A DNA stretch of 10,391 nt from Desulfobulbus sp. (lineage in GTDB: Bacteria; Pseudomonadota; Gammaproteobacteria; Burkholderiales; Rhodocyclaceae), in assembly GCA_009782025.1 (NCBI GenBank), contig WQUQ01000244.1, positions 1 to 10,391 on the forward strand. The letters are read 5' to 3'. Positions 8,832 to 10,391 of the stretch are shown piece after piece. The notes beneath the pieces are model-generated. The model was given only the letters and a program-made list of their open reading frames with translations, was not told the origin of the DNA and searched no databases. The first letter of the stretch is position 1, and the number at the start of each line of letters is the position of its first letter. The position numbers were made by a program, and so were the translations under genes.

Positions 8832-8835
8832 CTCC
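8832..8835 (-). promoter_or_regulatory. Shine-Dalgarno that fixes the membrane-protein start
   Basis: The minus strand reads GGAG, five bases, then GTG at 8826. This selects a start just downstream of the lipoprotein stop and rejects a 123-codon extension that would overlap the lipoprotein gene. Confidence 0.7.
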
Positions 8836-8872
8836 AGAATTGAAACGCCTACGGATTCGGGCTATGCCGCTG

Positions 8873-9277
8873 CTATTCTTGCTTTGGAGTACCAGCAGAA
8901 GCGCCTCGTGCGACCTCTTGCTGTGACTCACGCATGCTGAATTTGGCGACAACGTTGTTCTTGTCGAACATGACGACAAGCTCCTTGGATTGGACATCCG
9001 CACCGCCAGCGAAGATGCCGACGACCGGTACGAAATTGACTGCCTTTGGGGTGGCGTAGGCGTATCGGAATGTCCATATCTCGTTTCCACCATCGGTAAA
9101 CGAGGTTTGCGTGGGCTGCCCATACATGGCTCGCACTTCGTCTTTCGTCGTCTTGCCCTCGACGATTCGAGCCGAAACCGTCTTTTCGGTTTCATCCTTC
9201 AGCGCCATGTTGCCCGCACTGGCGGCACATGCGCCGAGCAGGATGGTTGCGATACAAAGCAAGTACCCGTGTTTCAT
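8873..9277 (-). CDS. BamE/SmpA-OmlA-like lipoprotein
   Basis: The product has 134 residues and is a predicted lipoprotein. A short basic N-terminus and hydrophobic stretch end in the lipobox LGAC, with Cys17 as the acylated residue; Ala18 at +2 predicts export to the outer membrane. The mature part begins with a polar segment. It continues with the SmpA/OmlA-type fold signature GKTTKDEVRAMYGQPT (41-56), the beta strand NEIWTFRYAY (65-74), a Val/Gly/Ala-rich segment VPVVGIFAGGADVQ (83-96) and the strand ELVVMFDKNNVVAKFSM (99-115). True BamE is a partner of the BamA outer-membrane assembly complex. Standalone relatives are common and mostly uncharacterised, so I do not assign BamE itself. The ATG is preceded by AGGGGG with 8-nt spacing. 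It is the first gene of a probable two-gene operon and is divergent from the Xre regulator. GC content looks lower than in dnaE. Confidence 0.85.
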   Translation of the reverse strand: MKHGYLLCIATILLGACAASAGNMALKDETEKTVSARIVEGKTTKDEVRAMYGQPTQTSFTDGGNEIWTFRYAYATPKAVNFVPVVGIFAGGADVQSKELVVMFDKNNVVAKFSMRESQQEVARGASAGTPKQE

Positions 9278-9418
9278 CTTCTTGTCCCCCTATTTCCCAT
9301 TTCAGGATTGAATCGTCGGTTTGTTGTCGGCTGTCGCATCAATGGCAACCGCAAGCCAGCTTCAAATGTCACGATTAGTGCGTGGCCGATAAGAATACAT
9401 TAAACCACATTCGCGGGG
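9278..9418. other. Divergent intergenic region between lipoprotein and Xre regulator genes
   Basis: This 141-bp region must carry promoters for both divergent genes. Visible elements are the lipoprotein Shine-Dalgarno (9286-9291) and a weak -10-like TACATT (9396-9401) toward the regulator. A weak nested symmetry is also present: AATGT/ACATT (9365-9369, 9397-9401) outside CACG/CGTG (9370-9373, 9381-9384). None is strong enough to call an operator with confidence. Confidence 0.3.
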
Positions 9419-9655
9419 GTGAAAATTCCTCTGCGAAAACGATTCGGACTGCGTATCAGGGAACTGCGACAAGCGACCGGGCTATCGCAGGAGGCATTTG
9501 CCGACCGTTGCGGGTTCGCTCGCAGTTACATGAGCCGTATCGAACGCGGCGGCGCCAACCCGTCACTGGATGCCGTACAGGTCTTGGCCGATGCGTTAAA
9601 CGTCGAAGTATTCAAGCTGTTTGTCCTCAACGGCGAGCCTGACAGGCCGGATTGA
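9419..9655 (+). CDS. Small Xre/Cro-CI-type helix-turn-helix transcriptional regulator
   Basis: The product has 78 residues and consists almost entirely of one HTH domain of the Cro/CI type, roughly residues 10-68. The pattern is typical: GLRIRELRQATGLSQEAFAD (10-29, helices 1-2), then CGFARSYMSRIERG (31-44, recognition helix and following turn), then NPSLDAVQVLADALNV (47-62). No sensor or dimerisation domain follows, so it is probably a dimeric repressor or activator with no built-in ligand binding. The GTG at 9419 is the only usable start, because an in-frame stop lies 18 bases upstream; no well-spaced Shine-Dalgarno is seen. It is divergent from the lipoprotein and membrane-protein unit, its most likely regulatory target by position. 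It is separated from pepN by 64 bp. The family assignment is firm; the target is inference. Confidence 0.9.
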   Translation: MKIPLRKRFGLRIRELRQATGLSQEAFADRCGFARSYMSRIERGGANPSLDAVQVLADALNVEVFKLFVLNGEPDRPD

Positions 9656-9684
9656 GCTTCCAAACACCTTATGGCTGGCGGCGG

Positions 9685-9690
9685 TATCAT
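9685..9690 (+). promoter_or_regulatory. Tentative -10 element of pepN (TATCAT)
   Basis: TATCAT matches TATAAT at four of six positions and lies 29 bp before the pepN ATG. No recognisable -35 accompanies it at standard spacing. The 64-bp gap between the regulator stop and pepN has no terminator, so some read-through from the regulator gene is possible. Confidence 0.25.
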
Positions 9691-9719
9691 CGGCGGTTTC
9701 TTGACCTTCGCCCGCCACC

Positions 9720-10391
9720 ATGTATCCCGACACCCCGCCGACCATTTATCTCAAGGATTACACCCCGCCCGCCTGGCTGATCGACACGGTCGATCTCGAT
9801 TTCGATATTGGGGGCGAGGCTACCGTGGTGACCGCCACGCTGGCGGTGCGGCGCAATCCGGGGGTGGCGGCGCGGCCGCTGGCGCTCGATGGCGAGGAAC
9901 TGGAGACGCTGGCGGTTCGCTTGAACGGCCAGCCGGCGGATCATGAATTGACGCCAACCACGCTGATTCTCGCCAATACGCCCGAACAATTCAGCTTGCA
10001 GACCGTGGTGCGCATCCATCCTGATCGGAATACCCGGCTCTCCGGCCTTTATCGTTCGCGCGACGGCTATTTCACGCAATGCGAGGCCCAGGGCTTTCGC
10101 CGCATCACCTGGTTTCTCGACCGGCCGGATGTGATGTCGACCTACACGGTGACGCTGCATGCCGAGCGGGCGCGCTTTCCGGTTCTGCTGGCCAATGGCA
10201 ACCCGGTCGCCGCTGGCGAGGAGGCGGACGGACGGCACTGGGCGAAGTGGCAAGACCCCTTCCGCAAACCGGCTTACCTGTTCGCCGTCGTCGCCGGCAA
10301 GCTCGACGTGTTGCGCGACCGCTTCCGCACCGCTTCCGGGCGCGAGGTGCAGCTTGCCATTTACGTCGAGCCGGGCAAGCTCGACCAATGC
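9720..10391 (+). CDS. pepN: Aminopeptidase N (M1 family), N-terminal part, cut by window edge
   Basis: PepN is a zinc-dependent M1 metallopeptidase that removes N-terminal residues from cytoplasmic peptides in the last steps of protein turnover. The frame from ATG 9720 stays open for 224 codons to the window edge. Full-length bacterial PepN is about 870-890 residues, so only the N-terminal beta-sandwich domain and the approach to the catalytic domain are seen. Diagnostic segments match E. coli PepN closely: the start YLKDYTPPAWLIDTVDLDFD (10-29), then GLYRSRDGYFTQCEAQGFR, ITWFLDRPDVMSTYTVTL, LLANGNPVAAGE, WQDPFRKPAYLFAVVAGKLD and SGREVQLAIYVEPGKLDQC. The Gln in TQCEA is part of the conserved substrate-binding region of the family. 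The GAMEN and HExxH zinc motifs lie beyond the edge. No strong Shine-Dalgarno is visible before the ATG. Identification is firm. Confidence 0.96.
   Translation, partial: MYPDTPPTIYLKDYTPPAWLIDTVDLDFDIGGEATVVTATLAVRRNPGVAARPLALDGEELETLAVRLNGQPADHELTPTTLILANTPEQFSLQTVVRIHPDRNTRLSGLYRSRDGYFTQCEAQGFRRITWFLDRPDVMSTYTVTLHAERARFPVLLANGNPVAAGEEADGRHWAKWQDPFRKPAYLFAVVAGKLDVLRDRFRTASGREVQLAIYVEPGKLDQC

Noticed and set aside
8827..9195. 123-codon N-terminal extension of the membrane protein
   Set aside because: The extension overlaps the lipoprotein gene in another frame and is Arg/Ser-rich with low-complexity character. The GTG at 8826 with GGAG spacing is a far better start.
9637..9647. GCCTG-A-CAGGC palindrome at the end of the Xre gene as a terminator
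   Set aside because: It lies inside the coding sequence, has a 1-base loop and no U-tract.
9687..10388. 233-codon open frame on the minus strand
   Set aside because: It is the antisense shadow of pepN, whose plus-strand translation matches aminopeptidase N throughout.

Overview
The window is GC-rich, mostly chromosomal-core sequence. It fits a betaproteobacterium, possibly of the Rhodocyclales. That placement is an inference from protein character, GC-rich codon use and the priA/hemE neighbourhood; no rRNA is present to test it. The window carries six complete protein genes and two genes cut by its edges. I see no rRNA, tRNA, CRISPR array, transposase or integrase.

Left part (1-3293): priA, the replication-restart helicase, runs leftward off the edge and lacks its 3' end. 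Upstream of it is a 290-bp gap (1838-2127), then hemE, also leftward. The gap holds three DnaA-box-like 9-mers within 35 bp, one of them the perfect TTATCCACA. About 75 bp away is an AT-rich tract with a close match to the E. coli oriC 13-mer. This is the most interesting non-coding signal in the window. It could be an origin, a DnaA-titration or reactivation site, or a DnaA-controlled promoter for priA.

Middle (3294-6761): dnaE, encoding the replicative polymerase alpha subunit, is divergent from hemE. Its -10-like hexamer lies so close to the ATG that the mRNA is probably leaderless.

Right part (6762-9655): a small cassette that looks accessory. It holds a Fic-family AMP-transferase gene with an 8-bp inverted repeat around its likely -10 element; a convergent two-gene unit (9277 down to 8155) encoding a BamE/SmpA-like lipoprotein and a five-helix membrane protein with a TatA-like N-terminus; and a small divergent Xre-type regulator. 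The lipoprotein/membrane-protein/regulator part looks less GC-rich than the flanking core genes.

Right edge (9720-10391): the start of pepN (aminopeptidase N), cut by the window after 224 codons.

Functional links: priA and dnaE both serve chromosome replication, and the DnaA-box cluster lies directly upstream of priA. hemE and pepN are housekeeping genes. The fic, lipoprotein, membrane-protein and regulator genes have no established common function. Their adjacency, shared boundaries and local regulatory repeats are what can be seen.
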